Below the pieces are notes generated by a model that saw only the letters and a list, made by a program, of their open reading frames with translations, was not told the DNA's origin and did not search any database. Position numbers and translations under genes: made by a program. Source: Pontixanthobacter aquaemixtae (GTDB lineage: Bacteria; Pseudomonadota; Alphaproteobacteria; Sphingomonadales; Sphingomonadaceae). From it: 64,000 nt of DNA. The first letter of the stretch is position 1; each line of letters opens with the position of its first letter. The stretch covers positions 212,001-276,000 of the forward strand of contig NZ_WTYX01000001.1 in NCBI RefSeq assembly GCF_009827395.1, written 5' to 3'. Positions 63,929 to 64,000 of this stretch are shown here, piece after piece.

Positions 63929-64000
63929 TTAACCCCACGCCGCAGGGTCCAGTGCAAGCAGCTCTGCCAGTTGCGCATAAAGCGCGGGCTCTTCGCGGCG
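63929..64000 (-). CDS. C-terminal fragment of an unidentified protein
   Basis: The last 23 residues (REEPALYAQLAELLALDPAAWG) and stop TAA at 63929-63931 read on the minus strand in a clear coding frame running off the right edge. Too short to identify. Confidence 0.5.
   Translation of the reverse strand, partial: RREEPALYAQLAELLALDPAAWG

Overview
The window reads as a chromosomal segment of an alphaproteobacterium of the order Sphingomonadales, most likely the Erythrobacteraceae (Erythrobacter/Altererythrobacter group). This is inferred from moderately high GC, a zwf-edd Entner-Doudoroff operon, two large TonB-dependent receptors, a ChpT-type phosphotransferase, RpoH, SPOR-domain proteins and protein sequences typical of that group. 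There is no rRNA, CRISPR array, transposase, integrase or prophage. Almost all of it is core genome, with interest in the intergenic repeats, a few unusual gene clusters and some degenerate enzymes.

Layout. 1-2.5 kb: edd (cut by the window edge) and zwf. 2.7-5.5 kb: a trimeric autotransporter adhesin next to an ECF sigma / RskA-type anti-sigma pair. 5.7-12.8 kb: lipoprotein, rimO, small membrane protein, K+ channel, then the overlapping serS-surE-LysM/M23 operon. 12.5-15.9 kb: small conserved ORF, TonB receptor and divergent TetR regulator. 15.9-21.5 kb: sppA, pyrB, a catalytically degenerate pyrC, DUF418 protein. 21.5-25.8 kb: SPOR protein, orphan ParA, ribbon-helix-helix-like protein and SPOR lipoprotein. 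25.9-28.8 kb: bfd-bfr iron storage pair behind Fur-like boxes, and an SGNH acyltransferase. 28.8-33.7 kb: der, CHAP hydrolase, DUF3297 protein, tRNA-Leu(UAG), trigger factor with a histone-like tail. 33.7-41.5 kb: amidase, TonB-like receptor, clpP-clpX, DUF1648-like protein, CDF metal exporter. 41.5-46.7 kb: mtgA, rpoH, RluD-type synthase, M67 peptidase, chpT, amidase and rnpB. 46.7-53.4 kb: glutamate-synthase-like protein, two aquaporins with a flavin monooxygenase, ugd, metallophosphatase. 53.7-64 kb: TorF porin, glyoxalase I, nhaA, an NfrB-like glycosyltransferase with a putative outer-membrane partner, TSUP/TIGR02186 pair, HerA-like ATPase, queE and the 3' end of one more gene.

The strongest unexplained signal is a roughly 240-bp intergenic element present twice (31.2 and 62.5 kb), in opposite orientation and each time between convergent genes. 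Its ends are inverted copies of one module: a 17-nt terminal sequence, a 7-bp stem whose sequence differs at every end while its pairing is kept in three of four, an NTCC loop, and then CTTGGCT (CTTAGGCT at the weakest end). That covariation implies selection on a folded RNA or DNA structure. A second dispersed motif, a tandem 9-mer (GTGGTCCAT twice), occurs at 6.56, 44.89 and 63.57 kb. Other points: the sigma/anti-sigma/adhesin module, the ParA-RHH-SPOR cluster, the pseudo-dihydroorotase fused by overlap to pyrB, the aquaporin-monooxygenase pair, and the NfrB-like glycan locus. No complete novel system can be claimed from sequence alone.
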